Source: Hydractinia symbiolongicarpus (taxonomy: Eukaryota; Cnidaria; Hydrozoa; Anthoathecata; Hydractiniidae). From it: a stretch of 64,000 nucleotides of DNA. The position numbers were made by a program, and so were the translations under genes. The DNA lies in contig NC_079880.1 in assembly GCF_029227915.1 (NCBI RefSeq), positions 33,227,501 through 33,291,500 of the forward strand, written 5' to 3'. The notes below the pieces were generated by a model. The model made no database searches. It was given only the letters and a program-made list of their open reading frames with translations, and was not told the DNA's origin. Below, piece after piece: positions 48,305-62,600 of this stretch. Numbering within the stretch: the first letter of the stretch is position 1; each line of letters opens with the position of its first letter.

Positions 48305-49109
48305 ACAGCCTTTTCATGGCGTGTGCATGTGGTTTACGGCGTCGTAAAGCCATGGAACCAGGAGAAACAACTTAGGACGGCGTAGTGTATTGGGAGTGGA
48401 AGAACTAGACCAATGGTAACAAGCTTGGACGCGTGGAACCACGTGATTTACGTGTAAGGCCTTTATTCGGCGTCCAGAGGCCGTATTATAGCTTTTTCAT
48501 GGCGTGTGCATGTGGATTACGGCGTTGTAAAGCCATGGAACCAGGAAAAACAACTTAGGACGGCGTAGTGTATTGGGAGTGGAAGAACTAGACCAATGGT
48601 AACAGGCTGGGACGCGTGGAACCACGTGATTTACATGTAGGGCCTTTATTAGCCGTCCAGAGGCCGTATTATAGCCTTTTCATGGCGTGTGCATGTGGAT
48701 TACGGCGTTCTGAAGCCATGGAACCAGGAATAACAACTTAGGACGTTCTAGTGTATTGAGAGTGGAAGGACTAGACCAATGGTAAATTGCGCAGGCACGC
48801 GAAACCACACGATTACGTGTAAGGCATTTAATAGGCGTCAAAAGGCCGTATTGCCTTTTCATGTCGTGTGCATGTGGTTTACGGCGTTGTAAAGTCATGG
48901 AACCAGAGCAAAAAACTTAGGACGGCGTAGTGTTTTGAGAGTGGAAGAACTAGACCAATGGTAACAAGCTTGGACGCGTGGAACCCCGTGATTTACGTGT
49001 AAGGCATTTAATAGGCGTCAAAAGGCCGTATTATAGTCTTTTCATGGCGTGTGCATGTGGTTTACAGCGTTGTAATGCCATGGAACCAGGAAAAACAACT
49101 TAGGACGTT
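48200..49109 (+). repeat. Second five-monomer segment present only in superblock copy 1
   Basis: Copy 1 has five units between the second 'ggatgttctag' (48,193) and the 'ttataaaatt' unit (49,214). They carry 'gtattacagcc' with 'cggcgtcgtaaag', 'ttattcggcg', 'caggctgggacgcg', 'gtaaattgcg' with 'gtattgcc', and 'ttgtaatgcc'. In copy 2, 'ggatgttctag' (59,150) is followed at once by the 'ttataaaatt' unit (59,261). The step is 910 bp. Confidence 0.8.
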
Positions 49110-50790
49110 CTAGTGTATTGAGAGTGGAAGGACTAGACCAATGGTAACAAGCTTGGACGCGTGGAACCACGTGATTTACGTGTAAGGCATTTAATAGGCG
49201 TCAAAAGGCCGTATTATAAAATTTTCATGGCGTGTGCATGTGGTTTACGGCGTTGTAAAGCCATGGAACCAGGAAAAACAACTTAGGACGGCGTAGTGTA
49301 TTGGGAGTGGAAGAACTAGACCAATGGTAACAGGCCTGGACGCGTGGAACCACGTGATTTACGTGTATGGCTTTTATTAGGCGTCAAAAGGCCGTATTAT
49401 AATCTTTTCATGGCGTGTGCATGTGGTTTACAGCGTTGTAAAGCCATGGAACCAGGAAAAACAACTTAGGACGTTCTTGTGTATTGAGAGTGGAAGGACT
49501 AGACCAATGGTAACAAGCTTGGACGCGTGGAACCAAGTGATTTACGTGTAAGGCCATTATTAGGCGTCCAGAGGCCGTATTATAGCCTTTTCATGGCGTG
49601 TGCATGTGGATTACGGCGTTGAAAAGCCATGGAACCAGGGAAAACAACTTAGGACGGCGTAGTGTATTGAGAGTGGAAGAACTAGACCAATGGTAACAAG
49701 CTTGGACGCGTGGAACCCCGTGATTTACATGTAAGGCATTTAATAGGCGTCAAAAGGCCGTATTATAGTCTTTTCATGGCGTGTGCATGTGGTTTACAGC
49801 GTTGTAAAGCCATGGAACCAGGAAAAACAACTTAGGACGTTCTAGTGTATTGAGAGTGGAAGGACTAGACCAATGGTAACAAGCTTGGACGCGTGGAACC
49901 ACGTGATTTACGTGTAAGGCCTTTATTAGGCGTCCAGAGGCCGTATTATAGCCTTTTCATGGCGTGTGCATGTGGATTACGGCGTTCTGAAGCCATGGAA
50001 CCAGGAATAACAACTTAGGACGTTCTAGTGTATTGAGAGTGGAAGGACTAGACCAATGGTAAATTGCGCAGGCACGCGAAACCACACGATAACGTGTAAG
50101 GCATTTAATAGGCGTCGAAAGGCCGTATTGCCTTTTCATGTCGTGTGCATGTGGTTTACGGCGTTGTAAAGCCATGGAACCAGAGCAAAAAACTTAGGAC
50201 GGCGTAGTGTATTGAGAGTGGAAGAACTAGACCAATGGTAACAAGCTTGGACGCGTGGAACCCCGTGATTTACATGTAAGGCATTTAATAGGCGTCAAAA
50301 GGCCGTATTATAGTCTTTTCATGGCGTGTGCATGTGGTTTACAGCGTTGTAAAGCCATGGAACCAGGAAAAACAACTTAGGACGTTCTAGTGTATTGAGA
50401 GTGGAAGGACTAGACCAATGGTAAATTGCGCAGGCACGCGAAACCACACGATTACGTGTAAGGCATTTAATAGGCGTCAAAAGGCCGTATTATAGCCTTT
50501 TCATGTCGTGTGCATGTGGTTTACGGCGTTGTAAAGCCATGGAACCAGAGCAAAAAACTTAGGACGGCGTAGTGTATTGAGAGTGGAAGAACTAGACCAA
50601 TGGTAACAAGCTTGGACGCGTGGAACCCCGTGATTTACGTGTAAGGCATTTAATAGGCGTCAAAAGGCCGTATTATAGTCTTTTCATGGCGTGTGCATGT
50701 GGTTTACAGCGTTCTAAAGCCATGGAACCACAAAAAACAACTTAGGACGTTCTAGTGTATTGAGAGTGGAAGGACTAGACCAATGGTAAC

Positions 50791-53595
50791 AAGCTTGGAC
50801 GCGTGGAACCACGTGATTTACGTGTAAGGCATTTAATAGGCGTCAAAAGGCCGTATTATAAAATTTTCATGGCGTGTGCATGTGGTTTACGGCGTTGTAA
50901 AGCCATGGAACCAGGAAAAACAACTTAGGACGGCGTAGTGTATTGGGAGTGGAAGAACTAGACCAATGGTAACAGGCTTGGACGCGTGGAACCACGTGAT
51001 TTACGTGTAGGGCTTTTATTAGGCGTCAAAAGGCCGTATTATAGTCTTTTCATGGCGTGTGCATGTGGTTTACAGCGTTGTAAAGCCATGGAACCAGGAA
51101 AAACAACTTAGGACGTTCTAGTGTATTGAGAGTGGAAGGACTAGACCAATGGTAACAAGCTTGCACGCGTGGAACCAAGTGATTTACGTGTAAGGCCATT
51201 ATTAGGCGTCCAGAGGCCGTATTATAGCCTTTTCATAGCGTGTGCATGTGGATTACGGCGTTGAAAAGCCATGGAACCAGGGAAAACAACTTAGGACGGC
51301 GTAGTGTATTGAGAGTGGAAGAACTAGACCAATGGTAACAAGCTTGGACGCGTGGAACCCCGTGATTTACATGTAAGGCATTTAATAGGCGTCAAAAGGC
51401 CGTATTATAGTCTTTTCATGGCGTGTGCATGTGGTTTACAGCGTTGTAAAGCCATGGAACCAGGAAAAACAACTTAGGACGTTCTAGTGTATTGAGAGTG
51501 GAAGGACTAGACCAATGGTAACAAGCTTGGACGCGTGGAACCACGTGATTTACGTGTAAGGCCTTTATTAGGCGTCCAGAGGCCGTATTATGCCTTTTTA
51601 TGGCGTGTGCATGTGGATTACGGCGTTGTAAAGCCATGGAACCAGGGAAAACAACTTAGGACGGCGTAGTGCATTGAGAGTGGAAGAACTAGACCAATGG
51701 TAACAAGCTTGGACGCGTGGAACCCGGTGATTTACGTGTAAGGCATTTAATAGGCGTCAAAAGGCCGTATTATAGCCTTTTCATGGCGTGTGCATGTGGT
51801 TTACGGCGTTGTAAAGCCATGGAACCAGGAAAAACAACTTAGGACGGCGTAGTGTATTGAGAGTGGAAGAACTAGACCAATGGTAACAAGCTTGGACGCG
51901 TGGAACCACGTGATTTACGTGTAAGGCCTTTATTCGGCGTCCAGAGGCCGTATTATAGCTTTTTCATGGCGTGTGCATGTGGATTACGGCGTTGTAAAGC
52001 CATGGAACCAGGAAAAACAACTTAGGACGACGTAGTGTATTGGGAGTGGAAGAACTAGACCAATGGTAACAGGCTGGGACACGTGGAACCACGTGATTTA
52101 CGTGTAGGGCCTTTATTAGCCGTCCAGAGGCCGTATTATAGCCTTTTCATGGCGTGTGCATGTGGATTACGGCGTTCTGAAGCCATGGAACCAGGAATAA
52201 CAACTTAGGACGTTCTAGTGTATTGAGAGTGGAAGGACTAGACCAATGGTAAATTGCGCAGGCACGCGAAACCACACGATTACGTGTAAGGCATTTAATA
52301 GGCGTCAAAAGGCCGTATTATAGCCTTTTCATGTCGTGTGCATGTGGTTTACGGCGTTGTAAAGCCAAGGAACCAGAGAAAAAAACTTAGGACGGTGTAG
52401 TGTATTGAGAGTGGAAGAACTAGACCAATGGTAACAAGCTTGGACGCGTGGAACCCCGTGATTTACGTGTAAGGCATTTAATAGGCGTCAAAAGGCCGTA
52501 TTATAGTCTTTTCATGGCGTGTGCATGTGGTTTACAGCGTTGTAAAGCCATGGAACCAGGAAAAACAACTTAGGACGTTCTAGTGTATTGAGAGTGGTAG
52601 GACTAGACCAATGGTAACAAGCTTGGACGCGTGGAACAAAGTGATTTACGTGTAAGGCCATTATTAGGCGTCCAGAGGCCGTATTATAGCCTTTTCATGG
52701 CGTGTGCATGTGGATTACGGCGTTGAAAAGCCATGGAACCAGGGAAAACAACTTAGGACGGCGTAGTGTATTGAGAGTGGAAGAACTAGACCAATGGTAA
52801 CAAGCTTGGACGCGTGGAACCCCGTGATTTACATGTAAGGCATTTAATAGGCGTCAAAAGGCCGTATTATAGTCTTTTCATGGCGTGTGCATGTGGTTTA
52901 CAGCGTTGTAAAGCCATGGAACCAGGAAAAACAACTTAGGACGTTCTAGTGTATTGAGAGTGGAAGGACTAGACCAATGGTAACAAGCTTGGACGCGTGG
53001 AACCACGTGATTTACGTGTAAGGCATTTAATAGGCGTCAAAAGGCCGTATTATAGGATTTTCATGGCGTGTGCATGTGGTTTACGGCGTTGTGAAGCCAT
53101 GGAACCAGGAAAAACGACTTAGGACGTTCTAGTGCATTGAGAGTGGAAGGACTAGACCAATGGTAACCTGCGCAGGCACGCGAAACCACACAATTACGTG
53201 TAAGGCATTTAATAGGCGTCACAAGGCCGTATTTTAGCCTCTTCATGGCGTGTGCATGTGGTTTACGGCGTTGTAAAGCCATGGAACCAGGGGAAACAAC
53301 TTAGGACGGCGTAGTGTATTGAGAGTGGAAGAACTAGACCAATGGTAACAAGCTTGGACGCGTGGAACCCCGTGATTTACGTGTAAGGCATTTAATAGGC
53401 GTCAAAAGGCCGTATTATAGCCTTTTCATGGCCTGTGCATGTGGTTTACGGCGTTGTAAAGCCATGGAACCAGGAAAAACAACTTAGGATGTTCTAGTGT
53501 ATTGAGAGTGGAAGGACTAGACCAATGGTAACCTGCGCAGGCACGCGAAACCACACGATTACGTGTAAGGCATTTAATAGGCGTCAAAAGGCCGT
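50791..53595 (+). repeat. 15-monomer stretch duplicated from 44.4-47.2 kb within superblock copy 1
   Basis: The run from 'ttataaaatt', through 'cttgcacgcgtgg' (51,161), 'aggctgggacacg' (52,071), 'gccaaggaacc', 'gtggtaggac' and 'cacaaggccg', to 'ggatgttctag' matches 44,400-47,205 at an offset of about 6,391 bp (35 monomers). The 'cttgcacgcgtgg' marker is at 44,770, 51,161, 56,641 and 61,208, so the stretch is present four times in the right third of the window. Confidence 0.82.
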
Positions 53596-53695
53596 ATTAC
53601 AGCCTTTTCATGGCGTGTGCATGTGGTTTACGGCGTCGTAAAGCCATGGAACCAGGAGAAACAACTTAGGACGGCGTAGTGTATTGGGAGTGGAA

Positions 53696-56600
53696 GAACT
53701 AGACCAATGGTAACAAGCTTGGACGCGTGGAACCCGGTGATTTACGTGTAAGGCATTTATTAGGCGTCAAAAGGCCGTATTATAGCATTTTCATGGCGTG
53801 TGCATGTGGTTTACGGCGTTGTAAAGCCATGGAACCAGGAAAAACAACTTAGGACGGCGTAGTGCATTGAGAGTGGAAGAACTAGACCAATGGTACCAAG
53901 CTTGGACGCGTGGAACCACGTGATTTACGTGTAAGGCCTTTATTAGGCGTCAAAAGGCCGCGTTATAGCCTTTTCATGGCGTGTGCATGTGGTTTACGGC
54001 GTTGTAAAGCCATGGAACCAGGAAAAACAACTTAGGACGGCGTAGTGTATTGGGAGTGGAAGAACTAGACCAATGGTAACAGGCTTGGACGCGTGGAACC
54101 ACGTGATTTACGTGTAGGGCCTTTATTAGGCGTCCAGAGTCCGTATTATAGCCTCTTCATGGCGTGTGCATGTGGATTACGGCGTTGTAAAGCCATGGAA
54201 CCAGGGAACACAACTTAGGACGGCGTAGTGCATTGAGAGTGGAAGAACTAGACCAATTATAACAAGCTTGAACGCGTGGAACCTGGTGATTTACGTGTAA
54301 GGCATTTAATAGGCGTCAAAAGTCCGTATTATAGCATTTTCATGGCGTGTGCATGTGGTTTACGGCGTTGTAAAGCCATGGAACCAGGAAAAACAACTTA
54401 GGACGTTCTAGTGTATTGAGAGTGGAAGGACTAGACCAATGGTAGCCTGCGCAGGCACGCGAAACCACACGATTACGTGTAAGGCATTTAATAGGCGTCA
54501 AAAGGCCGTATTATAGCCTTTTCATGGCGTGTGCATGTGGTTTACGGCGTTGTAAAGCCATAGAACCAGGAAAAACAACTTAGGACGGCGTAGTGTTTTG
54601 AGAGTGGAAGAACTAGACCAATGGTAACAAGCTTGGACGCGTGGAACCCCGTGATTTACGTGTAAGGCATTTAATAGGCGTCAAAAGGCCGTATTATAGT
54701 CTTTTCATGGCGTGTGCATGTGGTTTACAGCGTTGTAAAGCCATGGAACCAGGAAAAACAACTTAGGACGTTCTAGTGTATTGAGAGTGGAAGGACTAGA
54801 CCAATGGTAACAAGCTTGGACGCGTGGAACCACGTGATTTACGTGTAAGGCATTTAATAGGCGTCAAAAGGCCGTATTATAAAATTTTCATGGCGTGTGC
54901 ATGTGGTTTACGGCGTTGTAAAGCCATGGAACCAGGAAAAACAACTTAGGACGGCGTAGTGTATTGGGAGTGGAAGAACTAGACCAATGGTAACAGGCTT
55001 GGACGCGTGGAACCACGTGATTTACGTGTAGGGCTTTTATTAGGCGTCAAAAGGCCGTATTATAATCTTTTCATGGCGTGTGCATGTGGTTTACAGCGTT
55101 GTAAAGCCATGGAACCAGGAAAAACAACTTAGGACGTTCTAGTGTATTGAGAGTGGAAGGACTAGACCAATGGTAACAAGCTTGGACGCGTGGAACCAAG
55201 TGATTTACGTGTAAGGCCATTATTAGGCGTCCAGAGGCCGTATTATAGCCTTTTCATGGCGTGTGCATGTGGATTACGGCGTTGAAAAGCCATGGAACCA
55301 GGGAAAACAACTTAGGACGGCGTAGTGTATTGAGAGTGGAAGAACTAGACCAATGGTAACAAGCTTGGACGCGTGGAACCCCGTGATTTACATGTAAGGC
55401 ATTTAATAGGCGTCAAAAGGCCGTATTATAGTCTTTTCATGGCGTGTGCATGTGGTTTACAGCGTTGTAAAGCCATGGAACCAGAAAAAACAACTTAGGA
55501 CGTTCTAGTGTATTGAGAGTGGAAGGACTAGACCAATGGTAACAAGCTTGGACGCGTGGAACCACGTGATTTACGTGTAAGGCCTTTATTAGGCGTCCAG
55601 AGGCCGTATTATACCCTTTTCATGGCGTGTGCATGTGGATTACGGCGTTCTGAAGCCATGGAACCAGGAATAACAACTTAGGACGTTCTAGTGTATTGAG
55701 AGTGGAAGGACTAGACCAATGGTAAATTGCGCAGGCACGCGAAACCACACGATTATGTGTAAGGCATTTATTAGGCGTCGAAAGGCCGTATTGCCTTTTC
55801 ATGGCGTGTGCATGTGGTTTACAGCGTTGTAAAGCCATGGAACCAGGAAAAACAACTTAGGACGTTCTAGTGTATTGAGAGTGGAAGGACTAGACCAATG
55901 GTAACAAGCTTGGACGCGTGGAACCACGTGATTTACGTGTAAGGCCTTTATTAGGCGTCCAGAGGCCGTATTATAGCCTTTTCATGGCGTGTGCATGTGG
56001 ATTACGGCGTTCTGAAGCCATGGAACCAGGAATAACAACTTAGGACGTTCTAGTGTATTGAGAGTGGAAGGACTAGACCAATGGTAAATTGCGCAGGCAC
56101 GCGAAACCACACGATTATGTGTAAGGCATTTAATAGGCGTCAAAAGGCCGTATTATAGCCTTTTCATGTCGTGTGCATGTGGTTTACGGCGTTCTAAAGC
56201 CATGGAACCAGGAAAAACAACTTAGGACGTTCTAGTGTATTGAGAGTGGAAGGACTAGACCAATGGTAACAAGCTTGGACGCGTGGAACCACGTGATTTA
56301 CGTGTAAGGCATTTAATAGGCGTCAAAAGGCCGTATTATAAAATTTTCATGGCGTGTGCATGTGGTTTACGGCGTTGTAAAGCCATGGAACCAGGAAAAA
56401 CAACTTAGGACGGCGTAGTGTATTGGGAGTGGAAGAACTAGACCAATGGTAACAGGCTTGGACGCGTGGAACCACGTGATTTACGTGTAGGGCTTTTATT
56501 AGGCGTCAAAAGGCCGTATTATAGTCTTTTCATGGCGTGTGCATGTGGTTTACAGCGTTGTAAAGCCATGGAACCAGGAAAAACAACTTAGGACGTTCTA

Positions 56601-59600
56601 GTGTATTGAGAGTGGAAGGACTAGACCAATGGTAACAAGCTTGCACGCGTGGAACCAAGTGATTTACGTGTAAGGCCATTATTAGGCGTCCAGAGGCCGT
56701 ATTATAGCCTTTTCATGGCGTGTGCATGTGGATTACGGCGTTGAAAAGCCATGGAACCAGGGAAAACAACTTAGGACGGCGTAGTGTATTGAGAGTGGAA
56801 GAACTAGACCAATGGTAACAAGCTTGGACGCGTGGAACCCCGTGATTTACATGTAAGGCATTTAATAGGCGTCAAAAGGCCGTATTATAGTCTTTTCATG
56901 GCGTGTGCATGTGGTTTACAGCGTTGTAAAGCCATGGAACCAGGAAAAACAACTTAGGACGTTCTAGTGTATTGAGAGTGGAAGGACTAGACCAATGGTA
57001 ACAAGCTTGGACGCGTGGAACCACGTGATTTACGTGTAAGGCCTTTATTAGGCGTCCAGAGGCCGTATTATAGCCTTTTCATGGCGTGTGCATGTGGATT
57101 ACGGCGTTGTAAAGCCATGGAACCAGGGAAAACAACTTAGGACGGCGTAGTGCATTGAGAGTGGAAGAACTAGACCAATGGTAACAAGCTTGGACGCGTG
57201 GAACCCGGTGATTTACGTGTAAGGCATTTAATAGGCGTCAAAAGGCCGTATTATAGCCTTTTCATGGCGTGTGCATGTGGTTTACGGCGTTGTAAAGCCA
57301 TGGAACCAGGAAAAACAACTTAGGACGGCGTAGTGTATTGAGAGTGGAAGAACTAGACCAATGGTAACAAGCTTGGACGCGTGGAACCACGTGATTTACC
57401 TGTAAGGCCTTTATTCGGCGTCCAGAGGCCGTATTATAGCTTTTTCATGGCGTGTGCATGTGGATTACGGCGTTGTAAAGCCATGGAACCAGGAAAAACA
57501 ACTTAGGACGGCGTAGTGTATTGGGAGTGGAAGAACTAGACCAATGGTAACAGGCTGGGACACGTGGAACCCCGTGATTTACGTGTAGGGCCTTTATTAG
57601 CCGTCCAGAGGCCGTATTATAGCCTTTTCATGGCGTGTGCATGTGGATTACGGCGTTCTGAAGCCATGGAACCAGGAATAACTACTTAGGACGTTCTAGT
57701 GTATTGAGAGTGGAAGGACTAGACCAATGGTAAATTGCGCAGGCACGCGAAACCACACGATTACGTGTAAGGCATTTAATAGGCGTCAAAAGGCCGTATT
57801 ATAGCCTTTTCATGTCGTGTGCATGTGGTTTACGGCGTTGTAAAGCCAAGGAACCAGAGAAAAAAACTTAGGACGGTGTAGTGTATTGAGAGTGGAAGAA
57901 CTAGACCAATGGTAACAAGCTTGGACGCGTGGAACCCCGTGATTTACGTGTAAGGCATTTAATAGGCGTCAAAAGGCCGTATTATAGCCTTTTCATGGCC
58001 TGTGCATGTGGTTTACGGCGTTGTAAAGCCATGGAACCAGGAAAAACAACTTAGGATGTTCTAGTGTATTGAGAGTGGAAGGACTAGACCAATGGTAACC
58101 TGCGCAGGCACGCGAAACCACACGATTACGTGTAAGGCATTTAATAGGCGTCAAAAGGCCGTATTATAGTCTTTTCATGGCGTGTGCATGTGGTTTACAG
58201 CGTTGTAAAGCCATGGAACCAGGAAAAACAACTTAGGACGTGCTAGTGTATTGAGAGTGGTAGGACTAGACCAATGGTAACAAGCTTGGACGCGTGGAAC
58301 AAAGTGATTTACGTGTAAGGCCATTATTAGGCGTCCAGAGGCCGTATTATAGCCTTTTCATGGCGTGTGCATGTGGATTACGGCGTTGAAAAGCCATGGA
58401 ACCAGGGAAAACAACTTAGGACGGCGTAGTGTATTGGGAGTGGAAGAACTAGACCAATGGTAACAAGCTTGGACGCGTGGAACCCCGTGATTTACATGTA
58501 AGGCATTTAATAGGCGTCAAAAGGCCGTATTATAGTCTTTTCATGGCGTGTGCATGTGGTTTACAGCGTTGTAAAGCCATGGAACCAGGAAAAACAACTT
58601 AGGACGTTCTAGTGTATTGAGAGTGGAAGGACTAGACCAATGGTAACAAGCTTGGACGCGTGGAACCACGTGATTTACGTGTAAGGCATTTAATAGGCGT
58701 CAAAAGGCCGTATTATAGGATTTTCATGGCGTGTGCATGTGGTTTACGGCGTTGTAAAGCCATGGAACCAGGAAAAACGACTTAGGACGTTCTAGTGTAT
58801 TGAGAGAGGAAGGACTAGACCAATGGTAACCTGCGCAGGCACGCGAAACCACACGATTACGTGTAAGGCATTTAAAAGGCGTCACAAGGCCGTATTTTAG
58901 CCTCTTCATGGCGTGTGCATGTGGTTTACGGCGTTGTAAAGCCATGGAACCAGGGAAAACAACTTAGGACGGCGTAGTGTATTGAGAGTGGAAGAACTAG
59001 ACCAATGGTAACAAGCTTGGACGCGTGGAACCCCGTGATTTACGTGTAAGGCATTTAATAGGCGTCAAAAGGCCGTATTATAGCCTTTTCATGGCCTGTG
59101 CATGTGGTTTACGGCGTTGTAAAGCCATGGAACCAGGAAAAACAACTTAGGATGTTCTAGTGTATTGAGAGTGGAAGGACTAGACCAATGGTAACAAGCT
59201 TGGACGCGTGGAACCACGTGATTTACGTGTAAGGCATTTAATAGGCGTCAAAAGGCCGTATTATAAAATTTTCATGGCGTGTGCATGTGGTTTACGGCGT
59301 TGTAAAGCCATGGAACCAGGAAAAACAACTTAGGACGGCGTAGTGTATTGGGAGTGGAAGAACTAGACCAATGGTAACAGGCCTGGACGCGTGGAACCAC
59401 GTGATTTACGTGTATGGCTTTTATTAGGCGTCAAAAGGCCGTATTATAATCTTTTCATGGCGTGTGCATGTGGTTTACAGCGTTGTAAAGCCATGGAACC
59501 AGGAAAAACAACTTAGGACGTTCTTGTGTATTGAGAGTGGAAGGACTAGACCAATGGTAACAAGCTTGGACGCGTGGAACCAAGTGATTTACGTGTAAGG

Positions 59601-62600
59601 CCATTATTAGGCGTCCAGAGGCCGTATTATAGCCTTTTCATGGCGTGTGCATGTGGATTACGGCGTTGAAAAGCCATGGAACCAGGGAAAACAACTTAGG
59701 ACGGCGTAGTGTATTGAGAGTGGAAGAACTAGACCAATGGTAACAAGCTTGGACGCGTGGAACCCCGTGATTTACATGTAAGGCATTTAATAGGCGTCAA
59801 AAGGCCGTATTATAGTCTTTTCATGGCGTGTGCATGTGGTTTACAGCGTTGTAAAGCCATGGAACCAGGAAAAACAACTTAGGACGTTCTAGTGTATTGA
59901 GAGTGGAAGGACTAGACCAATGGTAACAAGCTTGGACGCGTGGAACCACGTGATTTACGTGTAAGGCCCATATTAGGCGTCCAGAGGCCGTATTATAGCC
60001 TTTTCATGGCGTGTGCATGTGGATTACGGCGTTCTGAAGCCATGGAACCAGGAATAACAACTTAGGACGTTCTAGTGTATTGAGAGTGGAAGGACTAGAC
60101 CAATGGTAAATTGCGCAGGCACGCGAAACCACACGATAACGTGTAAGGCATTTAATAGGCGTCGAAAGGCCGTATTGCCTTTTCATGTCGTGTGCATGTG
60201 GTTTACGGCGTTGTAAAGCCATGGAACCAGAGCAAAAAACTTAGGACGGCGTAGTGTATTGAGAGTGGAAGAACTAGACCAATGGTAACAAGCTTGGACG
60301 CGTGGAACCCCGTGATTTACATGTAAGGCATTTAATAGGCGTCAAAAGGCCGTATTATAGTCTTTTCATGGCGTGTGCATGTGGTTTACAGCGTTGTAAA
60401 GCCATGGAACCAGGAAAAACAACTTAGGACGTTCTAGTGTATTGAGAGTGGAAGGACTAGACCAATGGTAAATTGCGCAGGCACGCGAAACCACACGATT
60501 ACGTGTAAGGCATTTAATAGGCGTCAAAAGGCCGTATTATAGCCTTTTCATGTCGTGTGCATGTGGTTTACGGCGTTGTAAAGCCATGGAACCAGAGCAA
60601 AAAACTTAGGACGGCGTAGTGTATTGAGAGTGGAAGAACTAGACCAATGGTAACAAGCTTGGACGCGTGGAACCCCGTGATTTACGTGTAAGGCATTTAA
60701 TAGGCGTCAAAAGGCCGTATTATAGTCTTTTCATGGCGTGTGCATGTGGTTTACAGCGTTCTAAAGCCATGGAACCAGGAAAAACAACTTAGGACGTTCT
60801 AGTGTATTGAGAGTGGAAGGACTAGACCAATGGTAACAAGCTTGGACGCGTGGAACCACGTGATTTACGTGTAAGGCATTTAATAGGCGTCAAAAGGCCG
60901 TATTATAAAATTTTCATGGCGTGTGCATGTGGTTTACGGCGTTGTAAAGCCATGGAACCAGGAAAAACAACTTAGGACGGCGTAGTGTATTGGGAGTGGA
61001 AGAACTAGACCAATGGTAACAGGCTTGGACGCGTGGAACCACGTGATTTACGTGTAGGGCTTTTATTAGGCGTCAAAAGGCCGTATTATAGTCTTTTCAT
61101 GGCGTGTGCATGTGGTTTACAGCGTTGTAAAGCCATGGAACCAGGAAAAACAACTTAGGACGTTCTAGTGTATTGAGAGTGGAAGGACTAGACCAATGGT
61201 AACAAGCTTGCACGCGTGGAACCAAGTGATTTACGTGTAAGGCCATTATTAGGCGTCCAGAGGCCGTATTATAGCCTTTTCATAGCGTGTGCATGTGGAT
61301 TACGGCGTTGAAAAGCCATGGAACCAGGGAAAACAACTTAGGACGGCGTAGTGTATTGAGAGTGGAAGAACTAGACCAATGGTAACAAGCTTGGACGCGT
61401 GGAACCCCGTGATTTACATGTAAGGCATTTAATAGGCGTCAAAAGGCCGTATTATAGTCTTTTCATGGCGTGTGCATGTGGTTTACAGCGTTGTAAAGCC
61501 ATGGAACCAGGAAAAACAACTTAGGACGTTCTAGTGTATTGAGAGTGGAAGGACTAGACCAATGGTAACAAGCTTGGACGCGTGGAACCACGTGATTTAC
61601 GTGTAAGGCCTTTATTAGGCGTCCAGAGGCCGTATTATGCCTTTTTATGGCGTGTGCATGTGGATTACGGCGTTGTAAAGCCATGGAACCAGGGAAAACA
61701 ACTTAGGACGGCGTAGTGCATTGAGAGTGGAAGAACTAGACCAATGGTAACAAGCTTGGACGCGTGGAACCCGGTGATTTACGTGTAAGGCATTTAATAG
61801 GCGTCAAAAGGCCGTATTATAGCCTTTTCATGGCGTGTGCATGTGGTTTACGGCGTTGTAAAGCCATGGAACCAGGAAAAACAACTTAGGACGGCGTAGT
61901 GTATTGAGAGTGGAAGAACTAGACCAATGGTAACAAGCTTGGACGCGTGGAACCACGTGATTTACGTGTAAGGCCTTTATTCGGCGTCCAGAGGCCGTAT
62001 TATAGCTTTTTCATGGCGTGTGCATGTGGATTACGGCGTTGTAAAGCCATGGAACCAGGAAAAACAACTTAGGACGACGTAGTGTATTGGGAGTGGAAGA
62101 ACTAGACCAATGGTAACAGGCTGGGACACGTGGAACCACGTGATTTACGTGTAGGGCCTTTATTAGCCGTCCAGAGGCCGTATTATAGCCTTTTCATGGC
62201 GTGTGCATGTGGATTACGGCGTTCTGAAGCCATGGAACCAGGAATAACAACTTAGGACGTTCTAGTGTATTGAGAGTGGAAGGACTAGACCAATGGTAAA
62301 TTGCGCAGGCACGCGAAACCACACGATTACGTGTAAGGCATTTAATAGGCGTCAAAAGGCCGTATTATAGCCTTTTCATGTCGTGTGCATGTGGTTTACG
62401 GCGTTGTAAAGCCAAGGAACCAGAGAAAAAAACTTAGGACGGTGTAGTGTATTGAGAGTGGAAGAACTAGACCAATGGTAACAAGCTTGGACGCGTGGAA
62501 CCCCGTGATTTACGTGTAAGGCATTTAATAGGCGTCAAAAGGCCGTATTATAGTCTTTTCATGGCGTGTGCATGTGGTTTACAGCGTTGTAAAGCCATGG

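Larger units (their letters stand above)
41825..53695 (+). repeat. 65-monomer superblock, copy 1 (about 11.87 kb)
   Basis: It carries in order the 'cagagtccgt' unit (42,264), 'accaattataacaag', 'acgattatgtgtaagg' (two units 362 bp apart), 'cttgcacgcgtgg' (44,770), 'aggctgggacacg' (45,681), 'gccaaggaacc', a 6-monomer tandem pair (46.07-48.30 kb), five units at 48.2-49.1 kb, and a 4.5 kb stretch at 49.1-53.6 kb. Three long segments recur in the same order at 53.7-63.65 kb, at offsets 11,871, 10,957 and 10,047 bp (65, 60 and 55 monomers). Confidence 0.88.
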